Shown: positions 16,562-27,100 of the stretch, one piece after another | How the letters are laid out: every line of letters begins with the position of its first letter | Numbering within the stretch: position 1 is the first letter of the stretch | DNA from: Lachnospiraceae bacterium | GTDB lineage: Bacteria; Bacillota; Clostridia; Lachnospirales; Lachnospiraceae | Direction of reading: 5' to 3' | NCBI GenBank assembly: GCA_024693925.1 | Contig: JAILKH010000196.1 | Location: forward strand, 1-60,750 | Length of the DNA stretch: 60,750 bases | Translations under genes and position numbers: made by a program | Notes under the pieces: generated by a model | The model's input: the letters and a program-made list of their open reading frames with translations, nothing else | What the model was told of the DNA's origin: nothing | Databases searched by the model: none

Positions 16562-17458
16562 ATGAGTAATATGGGAATTATCAACGAGTATTTTACTTTG
16601 AATGATGGTTTTAAGATACCTAAGCTTGGATTTGGAACATATAATGAGGAATTTGCCGACAATACCAAATCTATAAAAGAAGCAATAGAGAGCGGATATC
16701 GTTTTTTTGATACGGCTTCTTTGTATGAAACGGAGAGATATCTTGGCAGGGCAGTTAAGGAAAGTAAGTTAAAGAGAGAGGATTTTATAATAGAAACCAA
16801 GCTCTGGATAGATGAGATGGGTTATAATGAAGCTAAGAGGGCAATAGAAAAATCCCTTAAACGGCTGGATATGGATTATGTGGATATTTATATGATACAT
16901 TGGCCAAGACAGACCGGAGCTCTTAATGAGGACTGGAAAAGATTGAATATCGAAACCTGGCGGGCAATGGAAGAGATGGTGGATGAAGGAATTGTCAAGA
17001 GATTGGGAGTAAGTAATTTTCTGCCCCATCATCTTGAAAATATCCTTAAGAATTGCAGGATAAGGCCTGTTGTAGACCAGCTCGAGCTGCATCCGGGGTA
17101 TTCTCAGGAAGGGGTGGTTGCATATTGTAAGGAGAATGGTATACAGCCCATGGCCTGGAGTCCTTTGGGAAGGGGCAGGACAAATGCTACTGTTGGTAAC
17201 AGTATACTTGTTAAGCTTTCGGAGAAATACGGACGCAGCATTCAGCAGATAAATCTCAGGTTCCTTTTACAGAAGGATATTCTTCCGATCCCCAAAGCAT
17301 CATCAAAGGAACATATGCTTGGGAATAAGTCGGTTTTTGATTTTGAACTTACTGATGAGGATGTATCAATGCTGAGCTATATGCCGCAGACGGCCTGGCT
17401 GGGAGAACATCCGGATTTTGTTGTTCCGGATAAAAAGAGCAATCCCGAAAATTTATGA
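16562..17458 (+). CDS. Aldo/keto reductase
   Basis: 298-residue TIM barrel with the full catalytic tetrad Asp50, Tyr55, Lys80 and His113 (FDTASLYETE, IETKLW, MIHWPR). The C-terminal PIPKASSKEHMLGN binds the 2'-phosphate of NADPH. GGAGGAGG precedes the ATG. Substrate unknown; this subfamily (2,5-diketo-gluconate-reductase-like) reduces aldehydes and alpha-ketoesters. The gene likely shares a transcript with the editing protein upstream. Confidence 0.92.
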   Translation: MSNMGIINEYFTLNDGFKIPKLGFGTYNEEFADNTKSIKEAIESGYRFFDTASLYETERYLGRAVKESKLKREDFIIETKLWIDEMGYNEAKRAIEKSLKRLDMDYVDIYMIHWPRQTGALNEDWKRLNIETWRAMEEMVDEGIVKRLGVSNFLPHHLENILKNCRIRPVVDQLELHPGYSQEGVVAYCKENGIQPMAWSPLGRGRTNATVGNSILVKLSEKYGRSIQQINLRFLLQKDILPIPKASSKEHMLGNKSVFDFELTDEDVSMLSYMPQTAWLGEHPDFVVPDKKSNPENL

Positions 17459-17533
17459 TTATCGGATAATGATCACTGATCATATCGTAATACCATTATA
17501 TTCATTGCAAGGAAAGAGGGTAGATGATAATAT

Positions 17534-17782
17534 ATGAGACAGATGAAAATGCTTATTTCCGGAATGGTGGGAAAAGAAGGTAATAAAAGGATATGTGTTT
17601 ATTTCAGTGATGATGAGGATTATGCGGAAGGCTCTGTTCCGGAGTGTAAGATAACCTCAAACAAAGGGTTTTCTCCCGAAGAAATAAAGGAAATGGAAGA
17701 ATATTTAAGGGAAAATCAAGGTAATATTATTGAAGAGGCCGGAAAGATCAATCCCATGAAAGCATTTTTTACAAAGAATTAA
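17534..17782 (+). CDS. Small acidic protein of unknown function
   Basis: 82 residues beginning MRQMKMLISGMVGKEG, with a beta-rich N-terminal half containing ICVYFSDDEDYAEG and a helical, acidic C-terminal half. A terminator hairpin follows nine bases after the stop, supporting a real gene end. I do not recognise the family; an acidic small regulator or a chaperone-like partner is possible, but nothing shows it. Confidence 0.7.
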   Translation: MRQMKMLISGMVGKEGNKRICVYFSDDEDYAEGSVPECKITSNKGFSPEEIKEMEEYLRENQGNIIEEAGKINPMKAFFTKN

Positions 17783-17790
17783 AAAATCCC

Positions 17791-17817
17791 ATCCCCCACT
17801 TAAATATGGTGGGGGAT
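17791..17817 (+). terminator. Strong hairpin after the small acidic gene
   Basis: ATCCCCCAC (17791-17799) pairs perfectly with GTGGGGGAT (17809-17817), nine-base loop. A-tract before and only a short T-tract after, so it may work in both directions or mainly as an RNA-stabilising end. Confidence 0.7.
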
Positions 17818-17854
17818 ATTAAGTATTTATGGCGTTATTTGAGGGTTTAAGGAT

Positions 17855-18658
17855 ATGGTGATCAGTATAGATAATATGGATCTTAGACAGATTGCTGACA
17901 GCGGACAATGTTTTCGGTGGAATATGAAGGAAGAAGGGCTTTGTGAAATAATAGCTTATAACAGAAAATTGAGGATACGGCAGCAGGGTAATAATTTTGA
18001 TCTGGATTGCGATAGGGGGGAATGGGAAGAAATATGGTCCTCATATCTGGATACGGATACCGATTACAGAGGGATAGGAAGAAAAATCGAAGAATCCGGG
18101 GATGATTATCTTAAGTCGGCTTACAGATACGGAAGCGGAATACGGATCCTGAGACAGGAATTATGGGAGACTCTTATTTCCTTTATCATTTCTCAGAATA
18201 ATAATATTAAGAGAATAAGGGGTAGTATAGAGGCAATATGCTCTAAAGCGGCACTTCCCTTAAGGGATGGATCAAAGGATGGATACAGATTCCCGGGACC
18301 GACAGATGTTGATCGGGAATTTTTTAATGATAAGGAACTGGGACTTGGTTACAGAGACGGATATTTAGCCGATATGTTTGAATATGCTGCCGCACATTCG
18401 GGCTTTGAGGAATCCCTTAAACAAATGGAGAATGAGGAAGCTTTCTTAAAACTTCTTTCTTTTAAGGGAATAGGCAGAAAGGTTGCCAATTGTGTTTGTC
18501 TCTTTGGTTTACATCATATAGATGCATTTCCCATAGATACACATATTAAGCAGATATTGGAAAAATACTATCCCCATGGATTTGATCTTGAAAGATATAA
18601 GGGATATGCAGGAATCGTGCAGCAGTATATGTTTTATTATAAGATTAAAAACTCATAA
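17855..18658 (+). CDS. 8-oxoguanine DNA glycosylase (OGG1-like)
   Basis: 267 residues. SGQCFRW near the N-terminus, FIISQNNNIKRI in the middle, and the helix-hairpin-helix FKGIGRKVANCVCLFGL with the catalytic Lys209, followed by PIDTH with Asp228, match the OGG1 family, in which the lysine cleaves the glycosidic bond of 8-oxoguanine and the aspartate activates it. The enzyme starts base excision repair of oxidised guanine. Length suits bacterial OGG. Followed by the YgiQ gene 70 bases later. Confidence 0.92.
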   Translation: MVISIDNMDLRQIADSGQCFRWNMKEEGLCEIIAYNRKLRIRQQGNNFDLDCDRGEWEEIWSSYLDTDTDYRGIGRKIEESGDDYLKSAYRYGSGIRILRQELWETLISFIISQNNNIKRIRGSIEAICSKAALPLRDGSKDGYRFPGPTDVDREFFNDKELGLGYRDGYLADMFEYAAAHSGFEESLKQMENEEAFLKLLSFKGIGRKVANCVCLFGLHHIDAFPIDTHIKQILEKYYPHGFDLERYKGYAGIVQQYMFYYKIKNS

Positions 18659-18728
18659 AAAAGAAACCGGTCTATGGTAAAAGTCATAGGCAGGATCAAT
18701 TTGCGAAATATATTTTTGGAAAGAAATT

Positions 18729-20555
18729 ATGCCACATTTACCCATTTCTAAACAGGATATGAAAAAGCGCGGGATAGGACAGCCGGATTTTGTGTATGTA
18801 TGCGGGGATGCTTATGTAGATCACCCGTCTTTTGGACATGCCATAATCAGCAGGATATTGGAAGCTTACGGCTATTCGGTGGGAATAATAGCACAGCCTG
18901 ACTGGAGAGATGAAAACAGTATAGCGATATTGGGAGAACCGAGACTTGGATTCTTTGTAAGCGGCGGAAATATGGATTCAATGGTGAATCATTATACCGT
19001 AAATAAGAAAAAAAGATCTATGGATGCGTATTCGCCGGGTGGAAAAACGGGGCTTAGACCGGACAGGGCAACAATAGTATACGGAAATCTGATAAGAAAG
19101 AAATTCAAACATATTCCTATCATAATAGGAGGAATAGAGGCTTCGCTAAGAAGAATGGGACATTATGATTACTGGTCCGACAGCATGAAAAGATCCATTC
19201 TTCTGGATTCGGGAGCGGACCTGTTATCTTACGGTATGGGTGAAAAATCAACGGTTGAAATAGCGGATGCTCTAAGTTCCGGTATAGCCGTGTCGGATAT
19301 AACCTTTATAAGAGGCACTGTATATAAAGCCAGAAGCTATGAACATACAGTAGATGGAATTCTCCTTCCGCCCTACTCACAAGTGCAGAATGATAAGAAA
19401 AAATATGCTCAATCCTATGCCATTCAGTATGAAAATACCGATCCGTATACGGCAAAGCCACTTATAGAAGAATATGATCATAATGTATATGTGATACAAA
19501 ATCCGCCATCATATCCTCTGACTGTACAGGAAATGGATGATGTATATGATCTTCCTTATATGAATGCACCTCATCCTTCTTATAAGGAAAAGGGAGGTGT
19601 TCCCGCAATAAACGAGATAAAGTTTTCAATAACCAGCAACAGGGGATGTTTCGGAGGCTGCAGCTTTTGTGCTTTAACCTTTCATCAGGGAAGGATAGTG
19701 CAGGTAAGAAGTCATGAATCCATAATAAAAGAAGCCGTTAAAATGACGAAAGATCCCGAATTTAAAGGATATATACATGATGTGGGGGGACCTACAGCGG
19801 ATTTCAGACGTCCTTCCTGTGATAAGCAGTTAAAATACGGAGTCTGCAAGGATAAGCAATGCCTTTTTCCAAAGCCCTGTAAGAATTTAAAGGTGGATCA
19901 TTCGGATTATATTGAGCTTTTAAGAAAATTAAGGAAGCTGGAGGGTGTAAAGAAGGTATTTATACGTTCCGGAGTAAGATTTGATTATCTCCTGGCGGAT
20001 AAGGACGATACTTTTTTTAATGAAATGCTTAAGTATCATGTAAGCGGACAATTAAGAGTTGCACCGGAGCATATCTCCGACAGGGTTTTGAATTATATGG
20101 GTAAACCCGGAGGCGGTGTATATGAGCGGTTTTTGAAGAAATACGAGGAGTACAACAAAAGAACAGGGAAGAAACAATATGCTATCCCCTACCTTATGTC
20201 CTCACATCCTGGATCCACTATGAAGGAGGCCATTGAACTGGCGGAATATGTAAGGGATCTGGGATATATGCCGGAACAGGTTCAGGATTATTATCCTACT
20301 CCGTCAACCTTGTCAACGGTAATGTATTATACGGGATATGATCCGAGAGATATGAAGAAAGTGTTTGTGGAGAGAAATCCCCATAGAAAGGCCATGCAAA
20401 GGGCACTTATACAGTATAAGGATCCTAAGAATTATGAACTTGTAAAAGAAGCCCTGCTGGAAAACGGCAGATATGATCTTATAGGATACGGCAAGGAATG
20501 TCTTATACCGCCAAGGCCGTGGAAGCCTAAAAAAAAGGAAAAACACAGAAAGTAA
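18729..20555 (+). CDS. YgiQ family radical SAM protein
   Basis: 608 residues. The N-terminal part is B12-binding-domain-like (PDFVYVCGDAYVDHPSFGHA), and the central radical SAM site is NRGCFGGCSFCALTFHQGR, with the CxxxCxxC cysteines that hold the 4Fe-4S cluster and bind SAM. A later Cys-rich patch (YGVCKDKQCLFPKPC) may hold a second cluster. The tail is basic and Pro-rich (RPWKPKKKEKH). The biochemical substrate of YgiQ is not established to my knowledge. Shine-Dalgarno signal is weak (GGAAAG). Confidence 0.93.
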   Translation: MPHLPISKQDMKKRGIGQPDFVYVCGDAYVDHPSFGHAIISRILEAYGYSVGIIAQPDWRDENSIAILGEPRLGFFVSGGNMDSMVNHYTVNKKKRSMDAYSPGGKTGLRPDRATIVYGNLIRKKFKHIPIIIGGIEASLRRMGHYDYWSDSMKRSILLDSGADLLSYGMGEKSTVEIADALSSGIAVSDITFIRGTVYKARSYEHTVDGILLPPYSQVQNDKKKYAQSYAIQYENTDPYTAKPLIEEYDHNVYVIQNPPSYPLTVQEMDDVYDLPYMNAPHPSYKEKGGVPAINEIKFSITSNRGCFGGCSFCALTFHQGRIVQVRSHESIIKEAVKMTKDPEFKGYIHDVGGPTADFRRPSCDKQLKYGVCKDKQCLFPKPCKNLKVDHSDYIELLRKLRKLEGVKKVFIRSGVRFDYLLADKDDTFFNEMLKYHVSGQLRVAPEHISDRVLNYMGKPGGGVYERFLKKYEEYNKRTGKKQYAIPYLMSSHPGSTMKEAIELAEYVRDLGYMPEQVQDYYPTPSTLSTVMYYTGYDPRDMKKVFVERNPHRKAMQRALIQYKDPKNYELVKEALLENGRYDLIGYGKECLIPPRPWKPKKKEKHRK

Positions 20556-20585
20556 ATAACCGGTCACAGTTACGGAGCAGGATTT

Positions 20586-21743
20586 ATGATTTTTTTTAAT
20601 GCAAATATTTACAGAGGTATCAAGGAAGGCTTTGTTTTAGGGGAATTTGAGGTAGAGAAGGGTTTTTTTGGTAAAATCACCTCTTATAAAGATCCTTCCG
20701 TAAAAGAGTCCCGGAAAGAGGATGGTAAAGAAAAAAGGGATCTGAAGGGAGCTTATGTTATTCCCGGTCTGATAGATATACATCATCATGGGAATTGTGG
20801 AGCGGATTTTTGTGACGGAGATGCAGATAAATTGGCTGAAATAGGGGCTTTTTTATTAAAAAGGGGAATAACCTCTTTTTTGCCTGCATCCATGACCCTG
20901 CCGCTGGATCGGTTATCCGGGATATTTAAGTCGGCGAAAGCTTTGGTAAAGAATCCTCCACAGAATATATCAAGAATAATGGGGATCCGTATGGAGGGCC
21001 CTTTTTTGTCGGAAAAACATAAGGGTGCACAAAAGGGAGAATATCTGCTGCCTCCGGATTACGGATCATTTCGGGAATTATATGAAGAATGCGGGCAGAT
21101 AATACGTATAATTGATATTGCTCCCGAGCTTTACGGAGCAAATGATTTTATTAGGATGGCCTCCGGGGTATGCAGGGTTTCCTTGGCACACACCGATGCA
21201 ACCTATGAGGAGGCTGAAGAAGCATTTAAGGCAGGGGCCGGGCATATAACACATTTGTTTAATGCTATGAATCCTCTGCATCACAGAGCTCCGGGAGTTA
21301 TAGGGGCAGCTTATGATAATAAAGATATAACCGTGGAACTTATATGTGACGGGCTTCATATACATCCCTCTGTTATACGGATGGCATTTGAAATGTTTAA
21401 GGGCAGAGTATGCCTTATATCCGATGCGGCAAGGTGTCTCGGAATGCCTGACGGAGTATATGAATTCGGAGGACAGGAGGTTATTCTTAAGGACAGAAGG
21501 TTAACTCTTAAGGATGGTACGATCGCCGCCTCGGTAACCGATCTTTATGATTGCATGCTTAATGCGGTTAAATTCGGAATATCTAAAGAAGAAGCGGTTT
21601 ATTCGGCCACAATGATCCCGGCAGGGGTTATAGGATATGATGATATCATAGGTTCTCTTGAAACGGGTAAATATGCGGATTTTGTTATCTGCGACAGTGA
21701 ACTTAACAGGAAGGAAATATATTTCGGAGGAAGGAAAGTATGA
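20586..21743 (+). CDS. nagA: N-acetylglucosamine-6-phosphate deacetylase
   Basis: 385 residues of the amidohydrolase superfamily. IDIHHHGNCGADF carries the metal-side histidines, MEGPFLS the usual NagA Glu, and SLAHTDATYEEA, HLFNAMNPLHHRAPG and the late Asp (SDAARCLGMPDG) follow in order. NagA removes acetate from GlcNAc-6-P, feeding amino-sugar catabolism and wall recycling; no nagB is in the window. GGAGCAGG precedes the ATG. Its stop codon overlaps the start of the patatin gene by four bases, an unusual partner. Confidence 0.93.
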   Translation: MIFFNANIYRGIKEGFVLGEFEVEKGFFGKITSYKDPSVKESRKEDGKEKRDLKGAYVIPGLIDIHHHGNCGADFCDGDADKLAEIGAFLLKRGITSFLPASMTLPLDRLSGIFKSAKALVKNPPQNISRIMGIRMEGPFLSEKHKGAQKGEYLLPPDYGSFRELYEECGQIIRIIDIAPELYGANDFIRMASGVCRVSLAHTDATYEEAEEAFKAGAGHITHLFNAMNPLHHRAPGVIGAAYDNKDITVELICDGLHIHPSVIRMAFEMFKGRVCLISDAARCLGMPDGVYEFGGQEVILKDRRLTLKDGTIAASVTDLYDCMLNAVKFGISKEEAVYSATMIPAGVIGYDDIIGSLETGKYADFVICDSELNRKEIYFGGRKV

Positions 21744-22591
21744 AAAAAGGACTTATAATGGAAGGCGGGGCAATGAGAGGCCTGTTTACGGCAGGAGTAA
21801 CGGATGTTCTGATGGAGAACGACGTAAAGTTTGACGGAGGGATAGGCACATCAGCCGGCGCAGCCTTTGGATGTAATTACAAGTCTCATCAGATCGGCCG
21901 TGTATTAAGATACAACAAGGAATACTGTAATGATAAAAGATATATAAGTGCAAAGGGTTTTTTTAAGACGGGAAATCTTTATTCCGAGGATTTTTGTTAT
22001 CACGAGATACCCGAAGTGCTGGATAAATTTGATTTTGAAACCTTTAATAAGGATCCTATGGAGTTTTACGTCACCTGTACAAATATAGAGACGGGTCTTG
22101 CCGTTCATCATAAACATGATGAAAAGACGGAAGATATGAATACCTTTCTTGAATGGGTAAGGGCCTCATGTGCCATGCCTTTGCTTGAACAGATAGTGGA
22201 AATAAACGGTCTTAAGCTTCTTGACGGCGGAGTAGGGGATTCGGTGCCTTTAAGGTTCATGGAGGAAAAAGGATACGACAGGAATGTGGTCATCCTGACA
22301 CAGCCTGTTACATATGAAAAGAAAATGATCAAATACGGTCTGCTGGCAAGAAAAGTATATAAGCAGTATCCTAAGCTGACTGATGCAATGCTTGACCGTC
22401 ATGAAAGATATAATGAAACCTATGCTTATATCTTAGACAGGGAGCGCAGGGGTGAAATCTTCGTGATAAGGCCTCCCAAAGCACTCAATATAAGCGTTAC
22501 CAATAAGCCCGAGGAAATACAGAGAGTATACGATATAGGAAGAAACGAAGGATTAAAGGTTGTTGACAAGGTAAAAGAATTTTTAATTTAG
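21740..22591 (+). CDS. Patatin-like phospholipase family protein
   Basis: 283 residues. GGAMRGLFTAG is the oxyanion loop, GTSAGAAFG the nucleophile elbow (GxSxG, Ser) and DGGVGDSVP holds the catalytic Asp of the Ser-Asp dyad. This matches the bacterial RssA/YlbK-like patatins, which act on phospholipids or thioesters near the membrane; no membrane segment is seen. It is translationally coupled to nagA (ATGA overlap 21740-21743). Confidence 0.92.
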   Translation: MKKGLIMEGGAMRGLFTAGVTDVLMENDVKFDGGIGTSAGAAFGCNYKSHQIGRVLRYNKEYCNDKRYISAKGFFKTGNLYSEDFCYHEIPEVLDKFDFETFNKDPMEFYVTCTNIETGLAVHHKHDEKTEDMNTFLEWVRASCAMPLLEQIVEINGLKLLDGGVGDSVPLRFMEEKGYDRNVVILTQPVTYEKKMIKYGLLARKVYKQYPKLTDAMLDRHERYNETYAYILDRERRGEIFVIRPPKALNISVTNKPEEIQRVYDIGRNEGLKVVDKVKEFLI

Positions 22592-22739
22592 CTTTTTTAA
22601 AACTTTATGTATATTTCAGGTTCATAAAATACAACCGGGGTGGGATATTCTCTCCTTTGGTATTATTTGCGGATTTACGAAGCTGATAACAGTGAAACAG
22701 ATATTCTTTATAGGAAGTTGTAAGAAAACACTGCAAATA

Positions 22740-22768
22740 TTTACAAAGCACGAATTTGGCTATATAAT
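22740..22768 (+). promoter_or_regulatory. Predicted promoter of pncB
   Basis: TTTACA (22740-22745), 17-base spacer, TATAAT (22763-22768). Predicted start near 22775, about 60 bases before the chosen ATG. Confidence 0.7.
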
Positions 22769-22836
22769 TTAATCTGATTGTGAATTTTGAAACCTCCGGT
22801 CATACCGGATATGGCTTAAGGATGGAGATTGGAATT

Positions 22837-24051
22837 ATGGATCGTATAATCGTCAGCCTTCTTGAAACGGACGCATATAAGTTTTCGATGGGACAGGCTA
22901 TATATCATCAGTTCAGTGATTACAAGACAACCTGGAGTTTTAAGTGTCGTAATGAAGATGTGTTTTTTACTCCCGGGATGGTAGAGGAGATAAAAGAACA
23001 GATCAGGATGTATTGTGATCTGAGATTTAGCGAAGAGGAACTTGATTATCTGAATAATATTAAGTGGATAAAGGGTTCGTATGTTGATTTTCTGCGTTTG
23101 TGGAAACCCAGGTATGATGATTTTGAAATAGGTACGGATGCTGAGTGCGGTCTTACGATAGAGACAAAGGGCACCTGGCTTAACACGTCCATGTATGAAA
23201 TACCGACACTTGCAATTGTAAATGAAGTATATTTCAGGATGGCATACGATTATGATAAGCTTATTATAAGCTTTAAAGAAAGACTTAAGGATAAAGTAGA
23301 AAAGTTAGAGAACGGAGATTATGAGTTAAATGCTTTTTCGGAATTCGGGATGAGAAGGCGTTTATCTGCAGAGGCTCAGGAGATTGCGGTTAAGGCTTTA
23401 AAGGAAGGTCATTACAAAGGATCGAAGTTTGTCGGGACCTCAAATGTTTATCTTGCCAGAAAATACGGTATCACTCCGGTGGGAACCATGGCTCATGAGT
23501 GGATAATGTGTGTAGGACAGGGAAATCATAAGCATAATCCGGCTTATTCCAACTGGTATGCTCTTGATGCCTGGGTTAAGGAATACGGTGTGTTAAACGG
23601 AACCGCTCTTACGGATGCCATAAGCACGGATTGCTTCCTTGAGGATTTCCAGCTTACTTACTCAACTTTGTTTTCGGGAGTACGGCATGACAGTGGAGAT
23701 CCGTACGAATGGGGAGAGAAAATGATCCACCATTACGAAGATCTTGGGATCGATCCTAAGACCAAAACGTTGTTGTTCTCCGACAGCCTTGATTTTGACA
23801 GGGCTACAAAGATAAACAGATATTTTAAGGACAGAGTCAAAACCGCTTTCGGTATCGGAACCTATATAGCAAACGATACGGAGGTTGAAGCGCTTAATAT
23901 AGTAATGAAGACCACGGCCTGCAACGGAATGGATGTTGCCAAGATATCCGATGTCGAAGGCAAGGGAATGTGTAAGAATCCCGAGTATATACATTATCTT
24001 AAGAGGTGTATCGACTGGAGGATGGAGCATGAGACTTCGGTACTGCGTTAG
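22837..24051 (+). CDS. pncB: Nicotinate phosphoribosyltransferase
   Basis: About 404 residues from the ATG at 22837, preceded by GGAG; a GTG at 22780 in the same frame would add 19 residues but has no good ribosome site. LLETDAYKFSMGQAIYHQF is the N-terminal signature, EFGMRRR and KFVGTSNVYLARKYG follow, and HEW and SGDP near FSGVRHDSGDPYEWG complete the nicotinate-binding and PRPP sites. The enzyme joins nicotinate to PRPP for NAD salvage. Good promoter at 22740-22768. Confidence 0.92.
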   Translation: MDRIIVSLLETDAYKFSMGQAIYHQFSDYKTTWSFKCRNEDVFFTPGMVEEIKEQIRMYCDLRFSEEELDYLNNIKWIKGSYVDFLRLWKPRYDDFEIGTDAECGLTIETKGTWLNTSMYEIPTLAIVNEVYFRMAYDYDKLIISFKERLKDKVEKLENGDYELNAFSEFGMRRRLSAEAQEIAVKALKEGHYKGSKFVGTSNVYLARKYGITPVGTMAHEWIMCVGQGNHKHNPAYSNWYALDAWVKEYGVLNGTALTDAISTDCFLEDFQLTYSTLFSGVRHDSGDPYEWGEKMIHHYEDLGIDPKTKTLLFSDSLDFDRATKINRYFKDRVKTAFGIGTYIANDTEVEALNIVMKTTACNGMDVAKISDVEGKGMCKNPEYIHYLKRCIDWRMEHETSVLR

Positions 24052-24142
24052 GAAGTCTTTAAGGGTGATGAGGATCGGTAAATCCGGGATATAAGGTAAT
24101 AAACAGTAAGAAATAAAAGATATGGAAGAGTGAGGAAATATA

Positions 24143-27100
24143 ATGTATAACAAGGTATCAACGGACTTAAGCTTCGTAGAGAGAGAAAAAGAAATAGAGA
24201 AGTTTTGGTCGGACAATGACATTTTCAAAAAGAGCATGGAGAATCGTAAGGAAGGAGAGACTTATACCTTCTATGACGGGCCGCCTACAGCAAACGGCAA
24301 GCCTCATATAGGTCATGTACTGACACGTGTCATTAAGGATATGATACCCAGATATCGTACAATGAAGGGATATTATGTACCCCGTAAAGCAGGCTGGGAT
24401 ACACATGGACTTCCTGTAGAGCTTGAAGTTGAAGTAAGACTCGGTCTTGACGGAAAAGAGCAGATAGAAGAATACGGTCTGGATCCTTTTATAAAGGAAT
24501 GTAAGGAATCCGTATGGAAATATAAGAGTATGTGGGAAGATTTCTCGGGAACTGTTGGTTTCTGGGCAGATATGGATGACCCTTATGTAACCTATCACGA
24601 TGATTTCATTGAATCCGAATGGTGGGCACTTAAGCAGATATGGGATAAGGGATTATTGTATAAAGGCTTTAAAATAGTACCCTACTGTCCTCGCTGCGGA
24701 ACCCCGCTTTCATCACATGAAGTTGCACAGGGATATATAACCCTTAAAGAACGTACGGCTATAGTAAGATTTAAGATAAAGGATGAGAATGCATATTTCC
24801 TTGCATGGACCACAACTCCCTGGACACTTGCTTCAAATATAGCACTTTGTGTTAATCCCGAAGAAACCTATGTAAAAGTCAAGGCAGCCGACGGGTACAC
24901 CTATATACTGGCGGAGGCTCTTGCGGATAAGGTTCTCGGATCCATTGAAAGAGAAGAAGGAACAAAAGCTTACGAAGTTATAGAAACTTATAAGGGCAAA
25001 GATCTTGAATATAAAGAATACGAACCGCTGTACCAATGTGCTGCGGACAGTGTTGAGAAACAGCATAAGAAGGCTTTCTTTGTTTATGTTGATGATTATG
25101 TAACCATGTCGGATGGTACAGGTATCGTTCACATAGCTCCCGCTTTTGGTGAAGATGATGCAAGAGTTGGACGTAAATATGATGCTCCTTTTGTTCAAAT
25201 GGTTAATGAGCAGGGTGTTATGAAGGAGGAAACTCCTTTTGCCGGTATGAGATGTAAGCCCACAAAGGCAGAGGTTGAAGCCGGAGCAGTCGATTGTGAT
25301 AAACAGGTGCTTATTGAACTTGATAAGAGAGGATTATTGTTTGATGCTCCCAAGGTAGAACATGATTATCCTCATTGTTGGAGATGTGATACACCGCTTC
25401 TTTATTATGCAAGAGAATCCTGGTTTATCAAGATGACCGAGGTCAGAGATGATCTGGTTAAGAATAATAAGACCGTTAACTGGATACCTCCTACGATCGG
25501 AGAAGGACGTTTCGGAAACTGGCTTGAAAATATCCAGGATTGGGGAATTTCCCGTAATCGTTACTGGGGAACCCCCCTTAATGTATGGGAATGTCCGGAC
25601 TGCGGTAAGCAGATCTGCATAGGATCAAGGGAGGAGCTTAAAGCTGCAAGCGGCAGGGATGATGCACTTACCGTAGAGCTTCACAGGCCTTATATAGATG
25701 AATTTACGTGTAAGTGTCCGGATTGCGGTAAGGATATGAAGAGGGTACCGGAGGTTATCGACTGCTGGTTTGATTCGGGGGCAATGCCTTTTGCACAGCA
25801 TCATTACCCTTTTGAAAATAAAGAATTGTTTGAAAGTCAGTTCCCGGCACAGTTTATATCGGAAGCGGTAGATCAGACCAGAGGCTGGTTTTATTCCCTG
25901 ATGGCGGAATCGACACTTCTGTTTAATAAAGCACCTTATGAAAATGTTATTGTTTTGGGACTGGTACTTGACGAAAACGGAAATAAGATGAGTAAATCAA
26001 AAGGAAATGCAGTGGATCCCTTTGATGCCTTAAAGACTATGGGCGCTGATGCCATTCGCTGGTATTTCTATATCAATTCCGCACCATGGCTGCCTAACCG
26101 TTTCCATGATAAGGCTGTTATGGAAGGTCAGCGTAAGTTTATGGGAACGTTGTGGAATACATATGCCTTCTTCGTACTTTATGCCAATATTGATAATTTT
26201 GATGCAAGTAAGTATGAGATAGTAAAGAAGGATGGTTCCTGTGAGGCCTGCAAGGATAAGACAGGAATAAGCTATGATGAACTGACCGTAATGGATAAGT
26301 GGATATTAAGTAAGCTTAATACCGTTGTGGGTGAGGTAGACGATAATTTGTTTAATTACAGAATACCCGAAGCAGCAAGAGCATTGTCGGAATTTGTGGA
26401 CGATCTCTCAAACTGGTATGTAAGACGCTGTCGTGAGCGTTTCTGGGCGAAAGGAATGGAACAGGATAAGATCAATGCTTATATGACTTTATATACTTCC
26501 CTGGTAACGATTGCCAAGGCTGCAGCCCCAATGATCCCGTTTATGACAGAACAGATATATTTAAATCTTGTCCGCAGTGTGGATAAGGATACTCCGGAAA
26601 GTATACATTTGTGTGATTTTCCCAAGGTTAATAAGGAATTTATCGATTCCGAACTGGAGAAGAACATGGATGAGGTACTTAAGATCGTAGTAATGGGCCG
26701 TGCCTGCAGAAATGCCTGCAATATCAAGAATCGTCAGCCTATTGGTAAAATGTTTGTAAAGGCACCGTTTGAATTATCGGAATTCTATAAGGAAATAATC
26801 GAGGATGAACTTAATGTTAAAGAGGTAGAGTTTAAGGAGGATGTAAGTGATTATACTTCTTATTCCTTTAAACCCCAGCTTAAGACCCTGGGTCCCAAAT
26901 ACGGAAAGCTCATCGGTTCAATAAAGAAGGTGCTTTCAGAGATCAACGGTATTGAAGCTATGAGTAAGCTTAACAGTGACGGAAAGCTTACGTTTGACAT
27001 TGATAATAATGAGGTTGTATTATCGAAGGAAGATCTGTTGATAGAGTCGGTTGAGAAGGATGGATATGTATCGGAAAGCGATAACCAGGTAACGGTAGTA

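Noticed and set aside
16039-16800. Long minus-strand frame across the editing protein and aldo/keto reductase genes
   Set aside because: It is antisense to two genes with clear motifs and has the composition of a mirrored frame.
22592-22836. Possible NAD-responsive leader before pncB
   Set aside because: A promoter is clear, but the leader is only about 60 bases with one small hairpin; nothing matches an NAD riboswitch.
24052-24142. Possible T-box before ileS
   Set aside because: Too short, and none of the conserved T-box sequences is present.
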